A DNA stretch of 64,000 bases. Origin: CAYYWP01 sp050176585. GTDB taxonomy: Bacteria > Desulfobacterota > Binatia > HRBIN30 > CADEER01. Every line of letters begins with the position of its first letter. The stretch's first letter is position 1. A model generated the notes under the pieces. It was not told where the DNA came from and ran no database searches. It worked only from the letters and a program-made list of their open reading frames with translations. The stretch lies in the NCBI GenBank assembly GCA_050176585.1, contig JBFXHX010000005.1:97801-161800 (forward strand), in the 5' to 3' direction. This document shows positions 55,198 to 63,964 of this stretch, piece by piece. A program made the position numbers and the translations under genes.

Positions 55198-55994
55198 GCA
55201 AGCGCGGCGTGATCGAGGCGCTGAAAGCGGCGCGCTACGCGCGCGGCGTGTCGAACTGGCTCGCGGTCGGCGCCAGCGCGCTGCGCGGCACCGAGCTGAC
55301 GCGCCTGCGCCTGCGCAACGGCCTGGAGATCGAAGGCGCGCCCGGCGCCCTGGTCGTGCCGCTCTACAAGGAGATCTTCTACAAGGACGCGTACCGCTTG
55401 CGCGCCGACCCGCTGTCGCCGGGCGCGACCGTGGTCGACATCGGCGCCAACATCGGCATGTTCGCGCTATACGCCGCCGTCGAACAGCGCGCCGCCCGCG
55501 TGTACGCGTTCGAACCGTTTCCGGGCAGTTTGGCGCTGCTCGAGCGGAACGCCGCGCGCAACCGGCTGCCCGCCATCGTCCCGGTGCCGCTCGCGGTCGC
55601 GGGGTGCGCGGGCTCGCGGCCGCTGCACGTGCAAGGCCGCCACGGCGTGCATTCGCTGTTCGGCACCGGCGGCGATGGCGCCCAACAGTGGCTCACGGTC
55701 GAATGCGTCACGCTCGCCGACGCCTTCGCGCGCTGCGCGATCGAGCGCTGCGATTTCCTGAAGCTCGACTGCGAGGGTGCGGAATACGAGATCCTGCTCG
55801 CCGCGCCGCCGCATGTCTACGCCCGCATCGACCGCATCGCGCTCGAATACCACGATTGGATCACCGACCATCATCACGACGAGCTCGTGCGGCGGTTCGA
55901 GAGCGAGGGCTTCGCCGTGACCACGCGCGACCATGCGCCGTCGCGCACCGGCTACGTGTTCGCGACCAAGCGCTCGGGCGCGCGCGGGGTGTGA
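55194..55994 (+). CDS. FkbM-family methyltransferase
   Basis: The 266-aa protein has the FkbM SAM-binding core: ATVVDIGANIGMFALYAAVE (motif I), VYAFEPFPGSLALLERNAARN (acidic motif II), and FLKLDCEGAEYEILLAAP. FkbM proteins methylate hydroxyls, often on glycans. Its start overlaps the preceding glycosyltransferase stop (ATGA). Confidence 0.88.
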   Translation: MSKRGVIEALKAARYARGVSNWLAVGASALRGTELTRLRLRNGLEIEGAPGALVVPLYKEIFYKDAYRLRADPLSPGATVVDIGANIGMFALYAAVEQRAARVYAFEPFPGSLALLERNAARNRLPAIVPVPLAVAGCAGSRPLHVQGRHGVHSLFGTGGDGAQQWLTVECVTLADAFARCAIERCDFLKLDCEGAEYEILLAAPPHVYARIDRIALEYHDWITDHHHDELVRRFESEGFAVTTRDHAPSRTGYVFATKRSGARGV

Positions 55995-56020
55995 CGGCGC
56001 GTCGGCGCGCCCATCGCCGC

Positions 56021-56902
56021 TTACGGCGGCAGCAGCACGTAATTGCGGTGCTCGGCCAGCTTGAAGCCGAGCATGCGGTTCTCCACGAAGGACAGGAGCC
56101 GCTGGCCGACCCGGTCGTGCTTGCGCTGCGTCCGCGTCGGCAGCACTTCCCAGTCGCGCGCGGCGATGCGCTCGGCCATCACCGCGGGATGCGTGCCGCG
56201 GAAGCGCAGGCGGCCGTGGAGCTGGCCGAAGTCGTAGCCCTGGTCGAGGTTCGGCACGTACCGGCGCGCGCCGTCGGTGCCGAGGTGCACCTCCGCGAGC
56301 GCGCGCGCCTTGCGCGTCATGTCGCGCGGCGGCCGCACCCAGCCGTAATGGAAGATGCGCGCGCCCGCGGGCACGACGTGCAGCTTGCGCCCGTCGGCGT
56401 GCCGGAACCCCTGCGCGCTCTTCCACGACCGGATGTCGCGGCCGCCGCGTACGACCCGCACCTCGCGCCGGTACCAGCTATGCGAGGCTTGGTAGTGGTC
56501 GTAGTCGGCGTAGAAATGCAGGTACTCGAACACCAGCCCGTCCACGCGCGCATCGCCGCGGTAGTGCCGGAGCCGCTCCGCGAGCGCCGGCAGGTCGTCC
56601 TCGTGGAGCACTTCGTCCGCTTGCAGGTACAGACACCACTCGCCCGTGCACGCGTCGAGCGCGATGTTCGTCTGCGCGGCGTTGCTGGCGCCGCGCACGA
56701 ACTGGTTGGCGTCCCAGACGGTGTCGATGATCTTCAACTTCGGATCGCCGATGGCGTACAGCAGCGCGGTGGTGTCGTCGCTGGAGTCTCCGGCGGCGAT
56801 CACGAACTCATCGCAGATCGGCAGCGCGGAGCGGATCGACTCGCACACGGGGTAGTGGAGGTCGATGGCATTCCGGACGAAGGAGAAGCCGCTGATGCGC
56901 AC
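56021..56902 (-). CDS. Family 2-like glycosyltransferase on the opposite strand
   Basis: The 293-aa protein (GTG 56902) looks like a GT-A transferase of the multi-residue type: ISGFSFVRNAIDLHYPVCESI, FVIAAGDSSDDTTALL, WCLYLQADEVLHEDDL (the D-x-D-like QADE) and FHYGWVRPPRDM. It lies within the plus-strand glycan cluster but faces the other way, sharing its upstream region with the membrane gene. Confidence 0.82.
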   Translation of the reverse strand: MRISGFSFVRNAIDLHYPVCESIRSALPICDEFVIAAGDSSDDTTALLYAIGDPKLKIIDTVWDANQFVRGASNAAQTNIALDACTGEWCLYLQADEVLHEDDLPALAERLRHYRGDARVDGLVFEYLHFYADYDHYQASHSWYRREVRVVRGGRDIRSWKSAQGFRHADGRKLHVVPAGARIFHYGWVRPPRDMTRKARALAEVHLGTDGARRYVPNLDQGYDFGQLHGRLRFRGTHPAVMAERIAARDWEVLPTRTQRKHDRVGQRLLSFVENRMLGFKLAEHRNYVLLPP

Positions 56903-57020
56903 CGCGCCTATCTATCCTGGATGGGCGGTGGGTGCCACGAGCGGGCTGCCGGGCGGCGGCTATGGCCAGCAGCGCTCCCTCGCGGTGGCGGCGGCGAGCC
57001 GGTATAGACGGCGATCGGCC

Positions 57021-58019
57021 ATGACGCGACGAGCGAGCTATGTTGCGGGCGCCGCGGTGATCGCGGTCGGCGGACTAGTGGTGGCGAGCGCCGACCCGAG
57101 CGGCTCGCGCAGCGCCATCGCTGCGCTCGCCTACGGCGGCCTCGGCGCGCTCGTACTGCGCTGGGGGACGCGCGCGTACGGGCCGGCGGGCGGGCTCGGC
57201 AGCCTGATGCTGACCGCGCTCTCCGTGCCGGTGCTGGTCTGTGCCGGCGCCGGCAAGCTCGCAGCTCCCCTGCTGTCGCTCGCCGCGGCCTACGCGCTTT
57301 CCCAGTGCCTGCTCGACCCGACGCTGCTCCGCGCGCTGGCGAGTGGGGTGCTCATCGGAGCCGCGGCGCTCGCCGGCGCGGCCAGCGGGCAGCCGCTGGC
57401 GGAAGTCGCTGGCGGCATGGCGCTCTTCTCGCTGCTGCTGGGCGCGCTGCGCGTGATAGCGGCGGAGCCGCACGAACCCCGAGCGCGCACGGCGCAGGCG
57501 GCGGGTGTCGCCACCGCGATCGCCTGGGCGGTGGCGGCGACGATCGCCGGCGCGGCGCTGCACGTCGTGCCGCTCGCCGGCGCACCGGCGCGGCCGCCAG
57601 TACCGGCGTGGCAGGCGGGGATGTTGTTGGATGCGCTGGTCATGGTCGTGTTGGCGGCCGGGCGGCCGTGGCGGTGGCACCGGCGATACAGCGATGCGAG
57701 TGTCGTGCTCGGACTGCTCTGCCTGGGGCTGCCGTTCTGGTGGGAGATGAGCTCGCGCTGGCCGCCGATCGCGCTGAGCGGTCCGGCGCCGTTTCTCGCC
57801 CTCTTGGCGGGGGCCTGGTGGGAAGCGGCGCAGCCGGTGTGGCGGCGCCGCGCCGCGTCCGCCGCCGTCGTCGTGCACGTGCTCCTCGGCTTACTGCAGC
57901 CCCGCTACATCTCGCTCAAGCAGCCCGGCGTCGAGGTATGGTCGGCTCGCCGCGGCGGGCGCGCCGTCGCCGTCGCGCAGCGGGCCGAGCAGGTCGCCGG
58001 CGCCCGCGTGCCTTTATGA
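57021..58019 (+). CDS. Polytopic membrane protein of unknown function
   Basis: The 332-aa protein is almost all hydrophobic helices (about ten), Ala/Leu/Gly-rich with a few charges, such as YVAGAAVIAVGGLVVAS and LLSLAAAYALSQCLL. Start ATG 57021 (MTRRASYV) is used since the open frame farther upstream overlaps the facing glycosyltransferase gene. The stop overlaps the next start (ATGA). I recognise no family. Place in a glycan cluster hints at a membrane step of assembly or ligation. Confidence 0.6.
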   Translation: MTRRASYVAGAAVIAVGGLVVASADPSGSRSAIAALAYGGLGALVLRWGTRAYGPAGGLGSLMLTALSVPVLVCAGAGKLAAPLLSLAAAYALSQCLLDPTLLRALASGVLIGAAALAGAASGQPLAEVAGGMALFSLLLGALRVIAAEPHEPRARTAQAAGVATAIAWAVAATIAGAALHVVPLAGAPARPPVPAWQAGMLLDALVMVVLAAGRPWRWHRRYSDASVVLGLLCLGLPFWWEMSSRWPPIALSGPAPFLALLAGAWWEAAQPVWRRRAASAAVVVHVLLGLLQPRYISLKQPGVEVWSARRGGRAVAVAQRAEQVAGARVPL

Positions 58020-59053
58020 ACCCGCCCGAGCGCGTGCTGATCATCCTGCTCGGCGCGATCGGCGACGTCGTCTGCGGCATGCCGCTGGCGCAACGGCTGC
58101 GCGCGGGGTGGCCGCGCGCGCATATCATGTGGGCGGTCGAGCCCGCTGCCGCGCCGTTGCTCGAAGCTCACCCGGCGGTCGACGAGGTGCTCGTGTTCCG
58201 GCGGCGGCAGGGCGCCGCGGAGGTGATGGCGATGCTGCGCCGCCTGCGCGCCAGCCGCCCGGATGTCGCCCTCGACCTCCAGCGGCATTTCAAGAGCGGA
58301 TTATTCAGCTGGGCGAGCGGGGCGCGCCGCCGGCTAGGGTTTCACTGGCGCAACTCTCGTGAAGGAAACTGGCTCTTCAACACCGAAGCGATCGAGCCGG
58401 TCGACACCTTCACGCTCAAGATGACGCACTTTCAACTGTTCGCGGATCGGCTCGGCGTCGCACCAGCGCCGGTCGAGTTCGGTTTGGCGGCCGCCGAGCG
58501 CGAACGGGCGCGCGCTGCCGCGCTGCTCGCGCCGGCGGGTGAGCGGCTCGCGGTGTTGTACATCGGCTCCACCTGGGCCAGCCGGCAATGGCTCCCGGGC
58601 GCGACTGCGGGCCTCTGCCGGGAGCTGCGCGCGCGCGGCTTCGGCATCGCGCTGGTCGGTGGCCCGGCGGACGCCGCGTTCGCAGATGCGGTGCTCGCGG
58701 CGGGCGCCGGCGATGTCGTGAACGCGGTCGGGCGCACGTCGCTGCGCGAGGTCGTCGCGGTGATGGAGCGCGCGGCGGTGGCGATCGGTCCCGACACGGG
58801 GCCGATGCACATCGCGGTCGCCGTGGGCACGCCCGTGGTGGCGCTGTTCGGCGCCACCAGCCCGCACCGCTCCGGGCCGTGGCGCGGCGAGGTGATCCGC
58901 GGCGACGCGCCATGCGCGCCGTGCTACCTTCCGCGCTGCCCGATCGGGCAGGTGTGCATGGAGTCGGTCACGCCGGCGATGGTGATCGAGCGCGTCGAGC
59001 GCGCGATCGGCGGCGGCGGTGCGGCCCACGGGGGGCTGGCGAAGGAGCGTTGA
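58016..59053 (+). CDS. Family 9 glycosyltransferase (heptosyltransferase-like)
   Basis: The 345-aa protein resembles WaaF/WaaC: VLIILLGAIGDVVCGMPLAQRLR, WASRQWLPGATAGLC (the acceptor-side region), GPADAAFADAV and the conserved VAIGPDTGPMHIAVAVGTPVVALFG, where DTGPMH binds the ADP-heptose donor. Late SPHRSGPW and CYLPRCPIGQVCM are typical of WaaF. It overlaps the next gene (TGATG). The heptose count is not known. Confidence 0.9.
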   Translation: MNPPERVLIILLGAIGDVVCGMPLAQRLRAGWPRAHIMWAVEPAAAPLLEAHPAVDEVLVFRRRQGAAEVMAMLRRLRASRPDVALDLQRHFKSGLFSWASGARRRLGFHWRNSREGNWLFNTEAIEPVDTFTLKMTHFQLFADRLGVAPAPVEFGLAAAERERARAAALLAPAGERLAVLYIGSTWASRQWLPGATAGLCRELRARGFGIALVGGPADAAFADAVLAAGAGDVVNAVGRTSLREVVAVMERAAVAIGPDTGPMHIAVAVGTPVVALFGATSPHRSGPWRGEVIRGDAPCAPCYLPRCPIGQVCMESVTPAMVIERVERAIGGGGAAHGGLAKER

Positions 59054-60066
59054 TGGGCGTGAGGGGGCAGGGCGCGACCGCAGGGGCGGTCGCGGCAATG
59101 GCGCGTTTCCCGCGCGTGCGCGTGCTGGTGGCGGGCGATGTCATGCTCGACCAGTTCATCTGGGGCAAGGTGGAACGGATCTCGCCGGAGGCACCGGTGC
59201 CCGTCGTGCGGGTGACGGCCGAGAATCGCCGCCTCGGCGGCGCGGCGAACGTCGTCCACAACGTTCGCGCCCTCGGCGGCCAGGTGATCACCTGTGGCGT
59301 GGTCGGCAGCGATGCGGCGGGCCGCGAGGTGCTGGACGAGCTCGAGCGCATCGGCGCCGACGTCGAGGGCGTCGTGCAGAGCCGCGGCGCCGCGACCACC
59401 CGCAAGACGCGCATCATCGCGCACCAGCAGCAGGTCGTGCGCCTCGATCGCGAGGATGACGGGTGGCGCGACAGCGCCGCCGCGGCCCGGGCGCGCGGGT
59501 TTCTGCTCGCCCACCTCGACCGCGCCGACGTGGTCGTGATCTCCGACTACGGCAAGGGGTTGATCACGCCCGAGGTGCTGTCGGCCCTGGCTGCGGTGCG
59601 CGCGCGCCGCCCCTTTCCTCTCCTGATCGACCCCAAGCGCGTGAACTTCGGGTTCTACCGCAATGCGAGCCTCATGACGCCCAACCGAGAAGAGGCCAGC
59701 CAGGCCTCCGGGGTGGACATCCGCGATGGCCAGAGCCTCGCGCGCGCCGGCGAGGCGTTGCTCGAGCGCTGGGAGGCCGCCGCCGTGCTGATCACGCGCG
59801 GGGAAGAGGGCATGTCGCTGTTCGCCCACGGCGCGGCGGCGAAGCACTTTCCGACCGCGGCGCGACACGTCTACGACGTGACCGGGGCCGGCGACACCGT
59901 GGTGGCGGCGTGCGCGCTGGCCCTCGGTGCCGGGGCCGGATTGGAAGCGGCCGCCGTGCTCGCCAACCACGCGGCCGGCATCGTGGTCGGCGAGGTCGGC
60001 ACGGCCACCGTGAGCGCCGAGCAGCTGCGCGCGCGCGTGCGCGGCCGGGAGCCGAACCGGCGATGA
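59053..60066 (+). CDS. Heptose 7-phosphate kinase (RfaE domain I)
   Basis: The 337-aa PfkB-type kinase has VLVAGDVMLDQFIWGKVERISPEAPVP, RLGGAANVVHNVRALGG, IDPKRVNFGFYRNASLMTPN and the anion hole VYDVTGAGDTVVAAC. It phosphorylates D-beta-D-heptose 7-phosphate at C1 for ADP-heptose. The adenylyltransferase domain (RfaE2) fused in E. coli HldE is absent, so that step must be coded elsewhere. It overlaps the upstream transferase. Confidence 0.92.
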   Translation: MGVRGQGATAGAVAAMARFPRVRVLVAGDVMLDQFIWGKVERISPEAPVPVVRVTAENRRLGGAANVVHNVRALGGQVITCGVVGSDAAGREVLDELERIGADVEGVVQSRGAATTRKTRIIAHQQQVVRLDREDDGWRDSAAAARARGFLLAHLDRADVVVISDYGKGLITPEVLSALAAVRARRPFPLLIDPKRVNFGFYRNASLMTPNREEASQASGVDIRDGQSLARAGEALLERWEAAAVLITRGEEGMSLFAHGAAAKHFPTAARHVYDVTGAGDTVVAACALALGAGAGLEAAAVLANHAAGIVVGEVGTATVSAEQLRARVRGREPNRR

Positions 60067-60124
60067 CCGCGTGCGAGCTCGGCCGGCCGCGCGCCAACGC
60101 GTGGCAGCCACAGAGGGAGGGCAG

Positions 60125-61003
60125 ATGCGCAGTATGACCGGATTCGGCCAGGCGAGCTGGCAGGGCGGTGGCAGGCGATTGGCGGTGGAGGTGCGGAGCG
60201 TCAACCAGCGCTTCCTCGACGTCAAGCTCTCGCTGCCGCGCGAGTGCCAGGCCTGGGAGGCGGAGCTGCGCGAGCTCGTCAGCGGAGCCGCCGAGCGCGG
60301 CAAAGTGGATGTCACCGTGTTTCGCTCCGGCAGCGCCGGCGACGACTTCGCGGTCGAGATCAATCGGCCACTCGCCCGCGCGCTCCATACCAGCTGGCGC
60401 CAGCTGCAAGCCGAGCTCAAGCTCCCGGGCGCGATCGATGTGGCGACTTTGATGTCGCGCGGCGGCGACCTCGTGCGCATGGTCGAGCGCAAAGCCGATG
60501 CGAGCGCGGACCTGCCGCAGGTAAAACGCCTGCTCGCGGCCGCGCTCAAACAGTTCACCGCCGCGCGCGCGCGCGAGGGCAAGGCGTTGCACGCCGACAT
60601 GACCGGGCGCCTCAAACGCCTGCGCGCCGTGCACGCGCAGCTGAGCCGGCGCGCCGCGGCATTGGCGCCCGAGCTGGCCCGCCGGCTCGCCGAGCGCGTG
60701 GCGCAGATTCTCGGCAAGGGCGTGGTGAGCGAAGAACGCCTGGTGCAGGAAGCCGCCATGCTGGCGGAGCGCAGCGACGTCACCGAAGAGCTGGTGCGAC
60801 TGGGCAGCCACCTCGACCGCTTGGCCGAGCTCCTCCGGAGCCCCGGGTCAATCGGCAAGGCCATCGATTTCCTGCTGCAGGAGATCCACCGCGAAGTGAA
60901 CACCATCGGCTCCAAGAGCGCGGATCTGGAAGTGACCAACCTCGCCCTGGAGGCGAAAGGCGAGATCGAGAAGTTGCGCGAACAGGTGCAAAACGTCGAA
61001 TAA
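60125..61003 (+). CDS. yicC: YicC/YloC-family endoribonuclease
   Basis: The 292-aa protein has the YicC N-terminal start MRSMTGFGQASWQGGG with EVRSVNQRFLDVKLSLPRE and the C-terminal SPGSIGKAIDFLLQEIHREVNTIGSKS conserved motif. Family members are endoribonucleases involved in RNA turnover. The ATG at 60125 follows GAGGGAGGG. It starts 58 bases after the heptose kinase. Confidence 0.93.
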   Translation: MRSMTGFGQASWQGGGRRLAVEVRSVNQRFLDVKLSLPRECQAWEAELRELVSGAAERGKVDVTVFRSGSAGDDFAVEINRPLARALHTSWRQLQAELKLPGAIDVATLMSRGGDLVRMVERKADASADLPQVKRLLAAALKQFTAARAREGKALHADMTGRLKRLRAVHAQLSRRAAALAPELARRLAERVAQILGKGVVSEERLVQEAAMLAERSDVTEELVRLGSHLDRLAELLRSPGSIGKAIDFLLQEIHREVNTIGSKSADLEVTNLALEAKGEIEKLREQVQNVE

Positions 61004-61098
61004 CGCGGGCGCCGAGATCCGCCCGCGGTTTCCGCGTCGGCCCGCCGGCCGCGGCGCCTCCGCTTCGCAGCGCGCCGGCGAGGCGGTACAATACCGCT

Positions 61099-61677
61099 AT
61101 GCTGATCACCATCTCCGGCGTCCCGGGCAGCGGTAAGACCACGGTGGCCAAGCTGCTGGCGCAGCGCCTCGCATTGCCGCACGTGTACGCCGGAGACCTC
61201 TACCGCCGCGAGGCCAAGCGCCGCGGCCTGACGCTCGAGCAGTTCAATCAGGAGTGCGAGCGCGATCATTCGATCGATCGCGAGCTCGACGCGCAGATGG
61301 CGGAGCGGGCGCGCCAGGGCAACGTCGTCCTGGAAGGCCGCCTCGCCGGCTACCTGGCTGCCGACAACCACCTGCCTGCGCTCAAGGTGTGGCTCGATGC
61401 GGGCGACGAAACGCGGGCCAGGCGGGTCGCCGAGCGCGAGGACAGCGACTGGCGCGCGGTGCTCGAAGCGAACCGGTCCCGCCATCACTCCGACGCGAGC
61501 CGCTATCGCGCCATCTACGGCTACGATCTCGCCGACACTGGGGTGTACGATGTGGTGCTCGCCACCGACGACCGCACGCCGGAGGAGCTGGTCGAAGAGC
61601 TGATCCGCGTCGCCCGCGAGCGCTTCGACGGCGGGCGGCCGCCGTGCGGCCCGGGCTCGCCGCGAGCGACCACATGA
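61099..61677 (+). CDS. cmk: Cytidylate kinase-like protein, archaeal type
   Basis: The 192-aa P-loop kinase begins MLITISGVPGSGKTTVAKLLAQ (P-loop 7-15). The NMP-binding region is YAGDLYRREAKRRGLTLEQF, and VVLEGRLAGYLAADNH and RYRAIYGYDLADTGVYDVVL are the pattern of the short, archaeal-type CMP kinase, not of the usual bacterial Cmk. It overlaps relA (ATGA). In many proteobacteria gmk and rpoZ occupy this position between yicC and relA. Confidence 0.85.
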   Translation: MLITISGVPGSGKTTVAKLLAQRLALPHVYAGDLYRREAKRRGLTLEQFNQECERDHSIDRELDAQMAERARQGNVVLEGRLAGYLAADNHLPALKVWLDAGDETRARRVAEREDSDWRAVLEANRSRHHSDASRYRAIYGYDLADTGVYDVVLATDDRTPEELVEELIRVARERFDGGRPPCGPGSPRATT

Positions 61678-63818
61678 ACGCCGAAGACCTCGTCGACAAG
61701 GTCCGCGCCTATCACGCCGGCGCCGACGCCGGGCTGATCCAGCGCGCCTACGCGTTCTCGCGCGACGTGCACCGCGGGCAGCGCCGGCAATCCGGCGATC
61801 CGTACTTCGTGCACCCGGTGGGCGTGGCCAGCCTGATCGCGGACCTGAAGCTCGACGTGCCGAGCGTAGTCACCGGGCTGCTGCACGACACCGTCGAGGA
61901 CACGCTCACCACCCTCGATCAGGTCCGCCGGGAGTTCGGGGACGAGATCGCCACGCTCGTCGATGGCGTGACCAAGATCAGCCAGGTGAACTTCACCAGC
62001 CGCGAAGAAAAGCAAGCCGAAAACTTCCGCAAGATGGTGCTCGCGATGGCGCGCGACATCCGCGTGATCCTGGTGAAGCTCGCCGACCGCACCGACAACA
62101 TGCGCACGCTGCAACACCTCTCGGCAGACCGCCAGCGCGACATCGCGCAGGAGACGCTCGACATCTACGCGCCGATCGCGCATCGGCTCGGCGTGTCGTG
62201 GATCAAGAACGAGCTGGAGGATGCGGCGCTGCGCTACATGCGCCCCGAGGTGTACTACCAGCTGAAGCGCAACGTCGCGAAGAAGAAGACCGAGCGCAAC
62301 AAATACATCAACGAGTTCTCGAGCGTGCTGCAGAAGAAGCTGAACGAAGCGGGCCTCGAGGCGGAGGTCTCGGGGCGGCCGAAGCACTTCTACTCCATCT
62401 ACGGCAAGATGCAGCGCGAGAACCTGCTCTACGACCAGATCTACGACTTGGTGGGCTTTCGCGTGATCGTCGACACGCTCAGCGACTGCTATGCCGCCCT
62501 CGGTGTCGTCCACGCGAACTGGAAGCCCGTGCCGGGCCGCTTCAAGGACTACATCGCGCTGCCGAAGAACAACATGTACCAGTCGCTGCACACGACCGTG
62601 ATCGGCTTGTACGGCGAGCGCGTCGAGGTGCAGATTCGCACGCACGAGATGCACCGGGTGGCCGAGTTCGGCATCGCCGCGCACTGGAAGTACAAAGGCG
62701 GCGAGCTCGTGGGTGCCGCCGAGGCGCAGCGCTTCGCCTGGCTGCGGCAGCTGCTCGAATGGCAGCAAAACGTCTCCGACCCACAGGAGTTCCTCGGCTC
62801 GGTCAAGGAGGACCTGTTCAGCGAGGAGGTGTTCGTCTTCACGCCGAAGGGCGACGTGCTGAATTTCCCGGAGGGCTCCTCGGTGATCGACTTCGCCTAT
62901 CGCATCCATTCCGAAGTCGGGCACCACTGCACGGGCGCGCGGGTGAACGGCCGCCTGGTGCCGCTGCGCCAGCGGCTGCGCAACGGCGATACGGTCGAGA
63001 TCGTTACCACCGCCAGCCAGACGCCGAGCAAGGACTGGCTCGCGATCGTGAAGACCAGCCGCGCGAAAGCGCGTATCCGCGCCTGGCTGCGCCATCAACA
63101 GCGCACGCGCAGCCTGGCGGTGGGCCGCGAGATCCTCGAGCGCGATCTCACCCGCCACCAGCTCGACCTGAAAAAGCTCCAGCGCGAGGGGCGGCTAGCC
63201 GAGGTGGCGCACGCGCTCGGTATCCGCGACGAGGAAGGCCTGATTGCTAGCGTCGGCTACGGCAAGATCACCGCCGCGCAGGTGCTGGCCAAGCTCCTGC
63301 CGGAGGAGGAGCTGAGCCGGCGCGCCGAGCGCGAAGAGGGCACGCTGCGCAAGATCCTCCGCCGCGTTGCCGGGCAGGGTGCCGGCGTGCAGGTGAGCGG
63401 CGTCGAAGACGTGCTGGTGCGGTTCGGCAAATGTTGCGACCCATTGCCCGGTGAGCGCATCCTCGGGTTCATCACCCGCGGCCGCGGCGTGACCGTGCAC
63501 GCCCTGGACTGCCCGCGCGTGCTCGAGAGCGACCCGCAGCGGCGCGTGGAAGTCGTCTGGCAGAGCGGTGCGAACGGCGTGCGCGCGGTGAACCTAGAGG
63601 TCGTCTGCGTGGATCAACCCGGCATGCTGGCGGCGATCACGAAGTCGATCTCCGAGGTGGGCGTGAACATCAGCCGCGCGCAGGTGCAGAGCACGCCCGA
63701 CCGCCAGGCGCTGAACAGCTTCGAGGTCATGGTCGGCACCGCCGATCAGCTGAACCGCGTGATCCGCGCCATCGGCAAGCTGCGCGGCGTGATCCGCGTC
63801 AGCCGACCGAGAGCGTGA
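61674..63818 (+). CDS. relA: Bifunctional (p)ppGpp synthetase/hydrolase
   Basis: The 714-aa RelA/SpoT protein has an intact hydrolase domain (His47; HD at 71-72 in TGLLHDTVEDT), a synthetase domain (GRPKHFYSIYGKMQ; YDLVGFRVIV; RFKDYIALPKNNMYQSLHTTV, with the RxKD motif of bifunctional enzymes), a TGS domain (VFTPKGDVLNFPEGSSVIDF) and a C-terminal zinc-finger/ACT region ending VIRVSRPRA. Both activities are expected. It would set the stringent response. Confidence 0.96.
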   Translation: MNAEDLVDKVRAYHAGADAGLIQRAYAFSRDVHRGQRRQSGDPYFVHPVGVASLIADLKLDVPSVVTGLLHDTVEDTLTTLDQVRREFGDEIATLVDGVTKISQVNFTSREEKQAENFRKMVLAMARDIRVILVKLADRTDNMRTLQHLSADRQRDIAQETLDIYAPIAHRLGVSWIKNELEDAALRYMRPEVYYQLKRNVAKKKTERNKYINEFSSVLQKKLNEAGLEAEVSGRPKHFYSIYGKMQRENLLYDQIYDLVGFRVIVDTLSDCYAALGVVHANWKPVPGRFKDYIALPKNNMYQSLHTTVIGLYGERVEVQIRTHEMHRVAEFGIAAHWKYKGGELVGAAEAQRFAWLRQLLEWQQNVSDPQEFLGSVKEDLFSEEVFVFTPKGDVLNFPEGSSVIDFAYRIHSEVGHHCTGARVNGRLVPLRQRLRNGDTVEIVTTASQTPSKDWLAIVKTSRAKARIRAWLRHQQRTRSLAVGREILERDLTRHQLDLKKLQREGRLAEVAHALGIRDEEGLIASVGYGKITAAQVLAKLLPEEELSRRAEREEGTLRKILRRVAGQGAGVQVSGVEDVLVRFGKCCDPLPGERILGFITRGRGVTVHALDCPRVLESDPQRRVEVVWQSGANGVRAVNLEVVCVDQPGMLAAITKSISEVGVNISRAQVQSTPDRQALNSFEVMVGTADQLNRVIRAIGKLRGVIRVSRPRA

Positions 63819-63837
63819 GCAGGCGGTTGCGCCGCTC

Positions 63838-63917
63838 GGCTGTTACGCTGACGGCGTGCAGCGATCGATGCGAAAGCCCCTTCGACTGGCTGACCTTCCC
63901 GTCGCAGCGTAACAGCC
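63838..63917. repeat. 13-base inverted repeat downstream of relA
   Basis: GGCTGTTACGCTG (63838-63850) and its exact complement CAGCGTAACAGCC (63905-63917) are separated by 54 bases. The arms are too far apart for a simple terminator and have no T-run. They may be the arms of a regulatory or structural element. Confidence 0.55.
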
Positions 63918-63964
63918 TAACAGCGCTCAGCAGCCCGCCCACGCCGGTTGCGCGCCGCACGTGA

